Assembly (NCBI RefSeq): GCF_003285005.1
Contig: NZ_QMFA01000014.1
Span: 62,001 to 126,000, forward strand
Length of the DNA: 64,000 bases
Direction: 5' to 3'
Source of the DNA: Paenibacillus sp. YN15
Lineage (GTDB): Bacteria > Bacillota > Bacilli > Paenibacillales > NBRC-103111
Of this stretch, positions 56,469-64,000 are shown piece by piece. The notes below the pieces were generated by a model that saw only the letters and a list, made by a program, of their open reading frames with translations, was not told the origin of the DNA and made no database searches. How positions within the stretch are numbered: position 1 is the first letter of the stretch; every line of letters starts with the position of its first letter. A program made the translations under genes and the position numbers.

Positions 56469-58082
56469 CTACATCCCCACCCGGTCCCGGAATTCCTGCG
56501 GCGTCACCCCGTAGTGCTGCTTGAACAGCTTGCTGAAATAGGGGGGATTCTGGAAGCCCAGACGGCTGGCCAGCTCATAAATTTTAATCTCCGTGGTGCG
56601 CAGAAGCATCCCCGCCTTCTCCATCCGGTAGCGGATGATGAAGTCGCTGATGTTCTCCTTCATCTCCTGCTTGTATAACGTCGACAGATAGACAGGATGG
56701 AGCCCTACATGATCGGCAATCGTCTGCAAGGAAACATCCCCGGCAATCTGGGCCTCGATAAACCGGTGAATCCTGGCGATGAGCTGGCCCTTGCTGTCCT
56801 TGAGATCCCGGAGGCTGGCCGCCTCCATCCTCTCCAAAGCATCCAGCGCCCAGCTGCGCACCCGTTCAGGCCGCCTGAACAGCCTCGGGTCCGCCGTCAG
56901 CCCCGCCTCCCAGCCCGACAGCTCCAGGAGCGTCTTCCCCTGCAGATGGGCCAGGTACAGGAATGCGTTGGCCAGGGTGTAGACAATCTCCATCAGATGC
57001 TCCTCGGTGTCCAGCATTCTCTCGTCCATCTCGCCGAACACCTGGTCCAGCTTCTGGCGGGCGTCATCATAACGCCCCGCCTCCAGCAGCTGCTGGAAGC
57101 CCGGCGGACTGTGCAGGGTATTCAGGGATTTGGACTGGCTGCGCAGCTCCCCGGCCCGGAGCAGCCGTCCTTCCCCGCTGCGGGGCACCTTGCGGAACTC
57201 ATTCAGCCCGGTCCGGTACAGATCCTCCAGCTCATCCGGCAGCCGGAAGCTGCTGCTGACCCATACCGAAACCTGGCCCTTGAGGACATCCGATATCTTT
57301 CCCTGAAGCTCCCGGACGGCAGTCTCGGCCATGAGCGAAGCTTCACCGGCAGAAGCGGCCCCGTCCTTGGGCTGCAGCACAAAAACCAGATAATCCTGAG
57401 CGTCCTTGCAGAACCAAACCCGGTAATCCGCCTCCAGCAGCTCTCCGGCAATATTTTGGACGGCATACTCATATAAATCCATGTCCCGGTCCCCGGACTG
57501 GCGGAACAGTCCTTCGAGACGCACCATCGCCATGAAGCAAGAAGCATCCGGCCGAAAAGGCAGACCATATTCCTCCATCCGCGCCAAAAGCTCCGGGGCA
57601 GGCAAAACCGTCCCGGACAGCAAGTCCTTCAGCAAACCGGAGCGGAGCATGGGCAAATGGGTGCGCAGCGTCCGCTTTGTTTTCTCCATGGAGCCCTTCT
57701 CCTGCTCCTCCAGTTGGATAGCGTCCGCAAGCTCCTTCACCTGGGCCAGCAGCTCCTCATCCCTTACCGGCTTCAGCAGATAGCTGGAAATGCCGTATTG
57801 GATGGCCTGCCGGGCATATTCAAATTCGCCATAGCCGGTCAGCAGAATGCAGCGGGTCAGAGGATATTGCTCCCGGATGCAGCGGCACAGCTCCAGACCG
57901 TCCATGCCGGGCATACGGATGTCGGTGACCACAATATCCGCCTCCGTCCGCTTCAGCACCTCCAGGGCGGCAAGCCCGTTGTCCGCCTGATGCACCGCTC
58001 CGATGCCAACACCGGCCCAATCATTGTTCACCAGACTTTTCAGAATCACCGGCTCATCATCCACCAGCAGCAATTGGATCAT
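56469..58082 (-). CDS. YesN-type response regulator (receiver plus AraC DNA-binding domain)
   Basis: A 537-residue regulator. The receiver domain has the acidic pocket LLVDDEP, the phosphorylated Asp in DIVVTDIRMPGMDG (about residue 56) and Lys in LLKPVRDEE. A long helical middle follows, then a C-terminal AraC double helix-turn-helix (VGLHPVYLSTLYKQEMKENI, LGFQNPPYFSKLFKQHYGVTP). GAGGAGG lies six bases before ATG 58082. Its start overlaps the end of the kinase gene by 26 bases. It is the best candidate for binding the TCTTAA direct repeats found at four promoters of this locus. Confidence 0.93.
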   Translation of the reverse strand: MIQLLLVDDEPVILKSLVNNDWAGVGIGAVHQADNGLAALEVLKRTEADIVVTDIRMPGMDGLELCRCIREQYPLTRCILLTGYGEFEYARQAIQYGISSYLLKPVRDEELLAQVKELADAIQLEEQEKGSMEKTKRTLRTHLPMLRSGLLKDLLSGTVLPAPELLARMEEYGLPFRPDASCFMAMVRLEGLFRQSGDRDMDLYEYAVQNIAGELLEADYRVWFCKDAQDYLVFVLQPKDGAASAGEASLMAETAVRELQGKISDVLKGQVSVWVSSSFRLPDELEDLYRTGLNEFRKVPRSGEGRLLRAGELRSQSKSLNTLHSPPGFQQLLEAGRYDDARQKLDQVFGEMDERMLDTEEHLMEIVYTLANAFLYLAHLQGKTLLELSGWEAGLTADPRLFRRPERVRSWALDALERMEAASLRDLKDSKGQLIARIHRFIEAQIAGDVSLQTIADHVGLHPVYLSTLYKQEMKENISDFIIRYRMEKAGMLLRTTEIKIYELASRLGFQNPPYFSKLFKQHYGVTPQEFRDRVGM

Positions 58083-59814
58083 TGTAATCCTCCTCTTTTT
58101 TAGGCTTCCACCGCAGGGCAACCCGCAGGCCGCCCAGTTCTTCCGACTTATCCAGGGTGATCCCTGCGCCGGGACCAAAGCGGGAGAAGAGCCGCTGATG
58201 CACATTCCACAAACCGCAGCCCGTATCCGCATCCATGGGCCGCTCCAGACCTTCCATAAGGCCGCGAAGAGCCCCCTCCTCCAAACCTGCGCCGCTGTCC
58301 TCCACCACCAGCAGATTCCACCCCGCCTCCCGGAGTCCGGAAATCCGGATGGTCCCCCGGCCGGGCTTCGGTTCGATCCCGTGCTCGATGGCATTTTCCA
58401 CCACCGGCTGAAGAATCAGTCTCATGATTGGCTCCGCCAGCATATCGGGAGGAACCTCGATGCGGTAATCCAGCCGCTCCAGCCGCAGCGCATAGATGTT
58501 CAAGTAGTGGGTGACCAGCTCCAGTTCCTCCCGGAGAAGCGGCAGCTGATTCTCCACACGGGTGGTATAGCGGTAATAATCCGCCAGATGGTAGGCCATC
58601 CGCCTGATGGTATCCGTCTCCCCCGCCTTGGCGCAAGCGGCAATAAAGGACAGGCTATTATACAGGAAATGGGGATTGATCTGGGATTGCAGCTGCTTGA
58701 GGGTGGCCAGCCGGGAGCGGTTCTGCTCCTCGTACACATGATGGATCAGATGCTGGATCTCCGTGCCCAGATCATTAAAGCGCAGCATCATGTAGTCGAA
58801 TTCATTGTGGAACTTCTTCCTGATCCGGAAGGAATAATTGCCTCCCTCATACTGCTTCAGCCCCTTCACAATGGCGGAAATCGGCTTTTGCACATGCAGA
58901 TACAACAGGTACGCCACGGCGAAGGCCAGCAAAATCAGCACAGCTAGGCTGAGATAAAACAGATTGCGCGCTTTCATAATGGGCGCGTGAATCACGTTCA
59001 AGGGCACATAGTGGAACAAATAAGCGTCCAGGGTCGGAAGATGCACATAGCTCAGATAAGCTTTCCGGTTATCCAGCTCCATATTCCGGTGGCCGCTGTC
59101 CCCCAGCTCCTCCTGCAGAAGCTTCCTTCCCACATCCGCAAACATGGCATCTCCGGCGGCGGTGCCGGAAACGGCTGCTCCCCCTTTGGTCAGCAGAAAG
59201 GACTGCCCTGCGGCCTCCGACTGGTACTGCTGCAGCATCCGGCGGATATTGTCCAGCCCGAAGCGCACCTCATACACGGCGCTTGCCGTCTGCGGCGTGC
59301 TTTTGGAGAAGTAAGGGTCCCAGATAAACAGCTGGTAATAGGGCTCCTCCAAAGGGTTCGTTTGACGGAATTCCCATTTGCCGTTTTCGGAGCGGTCCAG
59401 CAGTTCCTGGTCGTAGCTGTCCCCCAGATTGGTGGAAACCCGGTGCCCAACCGTAGGCCAGTAGATGGACAAATGATTGGACCAACTGCTGGAGAAGCTC
59501 TGCATGTACAGCTTTTCCTTCACCTGCCGCTCCGTGTTGATCATGGCATAATAATCGCCGCGCAGCATGCTGGTTTGCAGCTCCAGCACCGATGAGTCCC
59601 GGATCAGCACACTGGAGGACAGGGACAGCCGCTCCGCGTTGGCTTCGATCTGCTGCTTCAAAAACTGCAGCTGGCTGGTGTTCTGTGCCGTGATCTGGGT
59701 GTCGATCACACGCAAGCTGGTCCTGTTGAAATAGGCGAACAGAATCACCACAGGCACCAGCAGCATCAGCATTACACCGTTCATTTTGACAAATATGGGC
59801 CGGTTTCTCCGCAT
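58057..59814 (-). CDS. YesM-type sensor histidine kinase
   Basis: A 585-residue membrane kinase: two membrane segments flank an outer sensor domain (about residues 35-285), followed by a HAMP-like region, the His_kinase motif NPHFLYNSLSFIAACAKAG with the phosphorylated His, and a GHKL ATPase with QPVVENAIEHGIEPK and GCGLWNVHQRL. It should detect a saccharide outside the cell and phosphorylate the adjacent regulator. ATG 59814 has GGGAGG eight bases upstream; an ATG at 59847 is in frame but lacks one. Confidence 0.93.
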   Translation of the reverse strand: MRRNRPIFVKMNGVMLMLLVPVVILFAYFNRTSLRVIDTQITAQNTSQLQFLKQQIEANAERLSLSSSVLIRDSSVLELQTSMLRGDYYAMINTERQVKEKLYMQSFSSSWSNHLSIYWPTVGHRVSTNLGDSYDQELLDRSENGKWEFRQTNPLEEPYYQLFIWDPYFSKSTPQTASAVYEVRFGLDNIRRMLQQYQSEAAGQSFLLTKGGAAVSGTAAGDAMFADVGRKLLQEELGDSGHRNMELDNRKAYLSYVHLPTLDAYLFHYVPLNVIHAPIMKARNLFYLSLAVLILLAFAVAYLLYLHVQKPISAIVKGLKQYEGGNYSFRIRKKFHNEFDYMMLRFNDLGTEIQHLIHHVYEEQNRSRLATLKQLQSQINPHFLYNSLSFIAACAKAGETDTIRRMAYHLADYYRYTTRVENQLPLLREELELVTHYLNIYALRLERLDYRIEVPPDMLAEPIMRLILQPVVENAIEHGIEPKPGRGTIRISGLREAGWNLLVVEDSGAGLEEGALRGLMEGLERPMDADTGCGLWNVHQRLFSRFGPGAGITLDKSEELGGLRVALRWKPKKEEDYNDPIAAGG

Positions 59815-59857
59815 CCCGCTTCCCTCCCGCAATGGCTTGCGCTTCAAACAGCCTGCG

Positions 59858-59923
59858 TCTTAAGATAGTGACATTGATCTTAAAACCTTGTTCTATACAT
59901 GATTTCCCGGCTCGCCTTACAAT
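59858..59923 (+). promoter_or_regulatory. Regulated promoter of permease operon (TCTTAA repeats)
   Basis: TCTTAAGA at 59858-59865 and TCTTAAAA at 59878-59885 are 20 bp apart. From the end of GATCTTAA (59883), eleven bases lead to a poor -35 (ATACAT, 59895-59900), then 17 bp to TACAAT (59918-59923). The geometry matches the two minus-strand promoters of the locus, and the weak -35 fits activator dependence. Confidence 0.7.
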
Positions 59924-59959
59924 GGGAACTACAGAGGAATCCACAAAGGAGGGGCCGGA

Positions 59960-60907
59960 ATGAAGAAAACCGATACTGCACCATTATACGGCGTTGGAAA
60001 CGTTTTAAAAAGGAAAAATATTGCGCGCCACTATAAAAACTGGAGATTGCACCTGATGCTGCTCCCCGCTGTGCTCACCGCGCTTATCTTCAGCTATGCC
60101 CCCATGCCCGGCATTGTCATGGCCTTTCAGAACTTCAAACCTTGGCTGGGCATCCAGGGCTCGGAATGGGTGGGGCTGGATAACTTCCGGCTGATCTTCA
60201 CCATGAAGGATTCTGTGCAGGTCATCTGGAACACCCTGTCCATTTCCGTGCTCAAAATCTTTTTCGGCCTTACGGTGCCTGTCACCTTCGCCCTGCTGCT
60301 CAATGAGGTGCGGGCCATGAAGCTGAAGCGCTCCATCCAAACCATGGTCTACCTGCCCCACTTTATGTCCTGGGTTATTCTGGGCGGCATCCTCCTGGAC
60401 CTGCTCTCCCTGGACGGGCTTGTCAACCGGGCGTTAACCTTCCTCCACCTCCAGCCCATCCTGTTCCTGGGGGACGGCTTCTGGTTCAGGGTAACGGTTA
60501 TCGTCAGCGACCAGTGGAAGGAATTCGGCTTCTCGGCCATCGTCTTCCTGGCCGCCTTGGCGGGAATCAATCCCGATCTGTACGAGGCTTCGGAAATCGA
60601 CGGCGCCGGGCGGTGGAAGCAAACCCTGCACATTACCCTGCCTTCCTTGCTGCCCATTATGAGCGTGGTGTTCACCCTGTCTCTGGGCAACATTCTGAAT
60701 GCCAATTTTGACCAAATCTATAACCTGATCAATCCGCTTGTGCTCCAGCAGGGGGATATTATCGACACCTATGTCTTCCGCAATTTCCAGGGCGGCCAAT
60801 ACAGCCTGGCGGCGGCAGTGGGCTTGTTCAAATCGGCAGTAGGCTTCATCCTCATCAGCGGCGGCTACTATTGCGCCTACAAGTGGACGGATTACCGGGT
60901 ATTCTAA
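59960..60907 (+). CDS. Carbohydrate ABC transporter permease (LplB type)
   Basis: A 315-residue permease with a short basic N-terminus, six membrane segments (LHLMLLPAVLTALIFSYAPM begins the first), and the EAA loop NPDLYEASEIDGAGRWKQTLH that docks the ATPase. AAAGGAGG precedes the ATG. The operon encodes no ATPase. Confidence 0.92.
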   Translation: MKKTDTAPLYGVGNVLKRKNIARHYKNWRLHLMLLPAVLTALIFSYAPMPGIVMAFQNFKPWLGIQGSEWVGLDNFRLIFTMKDSVQVIWNTLSISVLKIFFGLTVPVTFALLLNEVRAMKLKRSIQTMVYLPHFMSWVILGGILLDLLSLDGLVNRALTFLHLQPILFLGDGFWFRVTVIVSDQWKEFGFSAIVFLAALAGINPDLYEASEIDGAGRWKQTLHITLPSLLPIMSVVFTLSLGNILNANFDQIYNLINPLVLQQGDIIDTYVFRNFQGGQYSLAAAVGLFKSAVGFILISGGYYCAYKWTDYRVF

Positions 60908-60926
60908 GATAAGGAGGCAAGCGGCC

Positions 60927-61805
60927 ATGTATTACAAAAATTCCACCTACAAGGTGTTTTACGGCTTCAATATTTTTCTCCTGCTGCTGGTGTCGGTGCT
61001 GTGCGTCCTGCCGATTCTGCATATATTCGCCGTTTCCCTAAGCGGCAAGTCCGCCGCCGAAGGCAATCTGGTCACCTTCATTCCCATCGGCTTCAATCTG
61101 GACAGCTACACGGAAACCCTGAAGAACGGAAACTTTGTGGGGGCCATCCGCATTTCCGTGCTCCGGGCCATTATTGGAACCGGCTTGTCCATGCTGGTGA
61201 CGGTGCTGACCGCCTTTCCCTTATCCCGCAACAGCAGGGAGTTTGCCCCCCGCAACAGGTATGTCTGGTTTTTCCTGATTATCATGATCTTCCATGCCGG
61301 GCTGATCCCCCACTATCTCCTGATCCAGAAAATCCATCTGATCGGCTCCTTCTGGGTCTACATTTTGCCCCATCTGCTAAGTGTGTGGAATGTGATTCTG
61401 ATGATGAACTTCTTCCGGACCATCCCCAAGGAGCTGGATGAAGCGGCCATTGTGGACGGAGCCTCCTCCTTCCGGATTCTGGGTTCGGTGTATCTGCCCA
61501 TCTCCATGCCCGCCATTGCCACCATCTCCTTGTTCTCCATGGTAGGCCACTGGAACAATTGGTTCGACGGTATGCTCTATATGCGTTCGCCGGAGCAATG
61601 GCCCTTGGCTACTCTGCTGCAAACCATTGTTGTGGCTCTGGATTTAAGCAAAGCGGGAATCAATTACGAGGACCTGCAGCAGCTCTCCAACCGAAGCCTG
61701 AAGGCGGCGCAAATTTTCATTGCCATGCTGCCCATCCTGGCCGTGTATCCGTTTTTGCAGCGCTACTTTGTGAAGGGTATGGTGCTGGGGGCAGTCAAGG
61801 AATAG
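60927..61805 (+). CDS. Carbohydrate ABC transporter permease (LplC type)
   Basis: A 292-residue permease with six membrane segments, EAA loop PKELDEAAIVDGASSFRILG, and the common C-terminus PFLQRYFVKGMVLGAVKE. It lies 19 bp after the first permease with AAGGAGG before its ATG. A terminator ends the operon. Confidence 0.92.
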   Translation: MYYKNSTYKVFYGFNIFLLLLVSVLCVLPILHIFAVSLSGKSAAEGNLVTFIPIGFNLDSYTETLKNGNFVGAIRISVLRAIIGTGLSMLVTVLTAFPLSRNSREFAPRNRYVWFFLIIMIFHAGLIPHYLLIQKIHLIGSFWVYILPHLLSVWNVILMMNFFRTIPKELDEAAIVDGASSFRILGSVYLPISMPAIATISLFSMVGHWNNWFDGMLYMRSPEQWPLATLLQTIVVALDLSKAGINYEDLQQLSNRSLKAAQIFIAMLPILAVYPFLQRYFVKGMVLGAVKE

Positions 61806-61870
61806 GAGCGTCTGAAGCGCGCAAGGAAAACCGTCCGGCAGCGGCGGCGGCGGATTACTTCAATAAAAAA

Positions 61871-61921
61871 GCTTTGAGAACGGGACCGGATCTCCGGAAA
61901 GACGTTCTCAGAGCTTTTTTT
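61871..61921 (+). terminator. Rho-independent terminator after permease operon
   Basis: GCTTTGAGAACG and CGTTCTCAGAGC pair, with CCGG pairs within the loop, followed by TTTTTTT. Confidence 0.9.
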
Positions 61922-61961
61922 GGCATGTAACAAAAACCCCAAAATTTACAGATGAAGACGT

Positions 61962-62028
61962 TTTCTTAAAAAAGCCCGGTTATTCCTTAAAAAAGCGCAT
62001 ATGAAATCCTCCTGCCCGTTGCTACCAT
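61962..62028 (+). promoter_or_regulatory. Possible regulated promoter of secreted lyase gene (TTAA repeats)
   Basis: TTTCTTAA at 61962-61969 and TTCCTTAA at 61983-61990 are 21 bp apart, both followed by AAAAAGC. A TACCAT at 62023-62028 could be the -10 box. The fit to the other three promoters of the locus is looser, by about two bases. Confidence 0.5.
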
Positions 62029-62073
62029 AGGCCTTGTCAGACCCATGCACCAGACTCTGGAAAGGAGAACCAC

Positions 62074-64000
62074 ATGACCAAACAAACCAAGCAAGCCCTA
62101 GCCGTATTGTTAAGTGCAGCCATGTTATTTTTGCCGATGTATTCCTGTCTGTTGGGGATCGGGGCCAAAGCGTCTGCAGCCTCCCAAACCGTAACCTTCC
62201 CGGCGGCGCAGGATACCTTTGTTTCCAATTTCAACGGCCAGGGAGACCGGTTGGGAACCAGCTTAAACTCAAACAAACTGATTTACGGGAAATTCAGGCA
62301 CGTATATCTCCAGTTCGACCTGTCTGCCATTGATACGGCGCGTTATAATGTGGATGAAATGGAAATGACCCTCAACTTCAGAAAATCCCATGCGCCCAAT
62401 GAGCTGATATTTACGGAAAGCCAATCCGTATTGCGAGATTCGGATGAAGCGTGGACGGTAACCAATCTGACCTATAACAACCGGCCTTATGACATAGCGG
62501 AATCTCCCGTCATAACCCGCAATGTAACCGGCACCGGAGAGGAAAACCTCTCCATAGACCTGTCCCCGCTTGTCCGGTCCGCCTTGAGCAACGGAAGGAA
62601 GACAGTCAGCATTCATCTTGCCACAGCCAAGGTGAATGAGGATTCGGTCTCTGCCAGCGAGATGTACTCATCCAGAAATACATCCGGCCAGCCGGGACCT
62701 ACCTTGGCCGTTACCCTGGGCAAGCCTATTGTGGAGGACAATATTGACCGAACGGCGCTCCATGCGCTGATTGCGGAAGCAAACCAGCTTGTGGAAAACT
62801 ACTACACGCCGGGAAGCTGGGCAGACTTGGCCCAAGCTCTCAGTCACGCCAAGGAAATCAGTTTGATCGGAACCAGCCAAGCCGAGGTGAATGGGGCCCT
62901 GGTTTCGCTGCAGGCGGCGATGGACGGGCTGGAGGCCGCCGAGCTTCCGGCGAAGATTGCGGGGCCTGATATGGGAAATTATTTTGTTAACAGCCAAAAT
63001 GCCGCCAAGATATTTCGCATGAAGAATGAGAATGGGCAATATGTCCGGGTTGACCCCGGCACGGAGAAGCTGTCCCTGACCTCCGATGCCGCCTCGGCTT
63101 CTGCCTTTGCGCTGTATGTCCTTGACTATTTTGCAACCGTGGATCATGCGGAGCCGGAGGCCGGAGCCACACTGACGGCTTACTCCATCAAGTCTCTGGA
63201 TAACGGCAAATTTCTGACCATCCAGAATTATTTTACGGCGGAGGAATTCCTGGGCGGCACCCATCGTTACTATAATATTTTGAGCGGGGCGCAAAGCGGC
63301 ACCAGCACAAGCAGGATTTTTGAGATTAAGGCATCGGCGGCCGTGCCGGGCTGGAATGAGCGGTTTTATATAGACCATTATGCCGATTCGGGCTATTACC
63401 GCATCTGGTCCCATTTATCCACCATGAGAGATGATGCCAACTTCAGCCGCTTTAATGTGAAAATGACGGACAGCTCCATGCAGAGCAGCGGCACCGGCGC
63501 GGAGAATACGGAATACAGATTCTACTTTGAGGAAGCGTCCGGCCGGGATCTGCTGGAGGTCAATCAGGAGGTTTCCGGCGATACTGCCCGTCTGGCCTGG
63601 CGTCCGGTCAACGGCGATGTGAGTCCCGCCCATTACAGGATTAATGGAACTGTAGCGGAGGCGGTGTATGCAGACGGTCTTATGCGTGCGGCGCTTACGG
63701 GCTTGAGCCCTGGGATCCATTCGTATTCGCTGGCATACAGCGGCGGGGATTACCAAGCCCAAACGGAGCTGACCATCCGGATTTTTGACCATCCGGGCAT
63801 TCTGCTTGGCAACAGTGACCTGGACAGGATGAAGCAGCATGTGCAGAACAAGGAGGAGCCGTGGTATTCCGATTATCAAAGGCTGCTGAACAGCGTTCCC
63901 TATCTTGTTGCCGGCTCTGATTACGAAACCACGGTCTTTTCCAATGTGGGGCGCGGCGGAGGCGCTTCCGATTCGGGCAATATCGGCTATTTTGAAAAAG
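62074..64000 (+). CDS. Large secreted alginate-lyase/heparinase-like protein, 3' end cut by window
   Basis: The frame is open from ATG 62074 to the window end (642 codons, no stop). AAAGGAG lies six bases before the ATG. Visible order: signal peptide (about 1-36); a DNRLRE/CBM96-like module (about 38-215); a helical repeat segment ending LVSLQAAMDGLEA; a beta-trefoil-like region (about 295-480); an Ig-like stretch; then HPGILLGNSDLDRMKQHVQ, which resembles the start of the alpha-barrel in alginate lyase and heparinase-type enzymes. The catalytic part lies beyond the window, so the reaction is not established. It follows the permease operon and probably belongs to the same regulon. Confidence 0.75.
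   Translation, partial: MTKQTKQALAVLLSAAMLFLPMYSCLLGIGAKASAASQTVTFPAAQDTFVSNFNGQGDRLGTSLNSNKLIYGKFRHVYLQFDLSAIDTARYNVDEMEMTLNFRKSHAPNELIFTESQSVLRDSDEAWTVTNLTYNNRPYDIAESPVITRNVTGTGEENLSIDLSPLVRSALSNGRKTVSIHLATAKVNEDSVSASEMYSSRNTSGQPGPTLAVTLGKPIVEDNIDRTALHALIAEANQLVENYYTPGSWADLAQALSHAKEISLIGTSQAEVNGALVSLQAAMDGLEAAELPAKIAGPDMGNYFVNSQNAAKIFRMKNENGQYVRVDPGTEKLSLTSDAASASAFALYVLDYFATVDHAEPEAGATLTAYSIKSLDNGKFLTIQNYFTAEEFLGGTHRYYNILSGAQSGTSTSRIFEIKASAAVPGWNERFYIDHYADSGYYRIWSHLSTMRDDANFSRFNVKMTDSSMQSSGTGAENTEYRFYFEEASGRDLLEVNQEVSGDTARLAWRPVNGDVSPAHYRINGTVAEAVYADGLMRAALTGLSPGIHSYSLAYSGGDYQAQTELTIRIFDHPGILLGNSDLDRMKQHVQNKEEPWYSDYQRLLNSVPYLVAGSDYETTVFSNVGRGGGASDSGNIGYFEK

Overview
The window looks like a chromosomal segment of an endospore-forming Paenibacillaceae bacterium (Paenibacillus or a close relative). 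The evidence is high GC with Firmicutes-type strong ribosome binding sites, a GerA-type germinant receptor operon, spore photoproduct lyase, a T-box-controlled metG, BlaI/BlaR1-like and Fur/Zur/MntR-like metal regulation, and a conserved Bacillales block mntR - yqhO - (membrane gene) - yqhP - yqhQ - yqhR - aroQ - yqhT - efp in nearly the Bacillus subtilis order. Functions were read from protein motifs and synteny; no database search was run.

Layout. 1-2251: end of a ComB-like phosphatase gene, a DUF441 membrane protein and a methyltransferase. 2376-11607: carbohydrate region with a GH78 rhamnosidase and a divergent AraC regulator, a BlaI/BlaR1-like pair behind a textbook promoter with two palindromic operators, and an AraC regulator divergent from a GH38 mannosidase. 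12196-24362: polysaccharide-use locus 1 (S-layer-anchored glycosidase, FAD oxidoreductase, solute-binding lipoprotein, two permeases and a membrane-tethered AraC regulator). 24510-35333: lysC, an Rpn-family nuclease, then the conserved yqh/efp block, mntR and splB. 35341-48862: ccdA, znuBCA with a Zur-like site, the ger operon, metG with its T-box leader, yidD, a possible Fur-controlled short transcript, ccdC and ldh. 49071-64000: polysaccharide-use locus 2 (beta-helix protein, SurA-like protein, solute-binding lipoprotein, YesN/YesM-type two-component system, two permeases, and a large secreted lyase-like protein cut by the window end).

Both polysaccharide loci encode importers without their own ATPase, as is common in Bacilli where a shared MsmX-type ATPase serves many importers. 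In locus 2 four promoter regions carry direct repeats of the core TCTTAA spaced 20-21 bp. In three of them the proximal repeat lies at exactly the same distance from the predicted -35 box. This suggests that one regulator, most simply the local YesN-type response regulator, switches on all four transcription units. In two of them a near-consensus CcpA cre box sits in the promoter spacer.

Intergenic DNA is unusually rich in repeats: a 222-bp MITE-like palindrome, two copies of a ~190-bp composite repeat, two copies of a ~78-bp hairpin repeat, a degenerate minisatellite, and clusters of short palindromes. No rRNA, tRNA, CRISPR array, prophage or complete insertion sequence was found.
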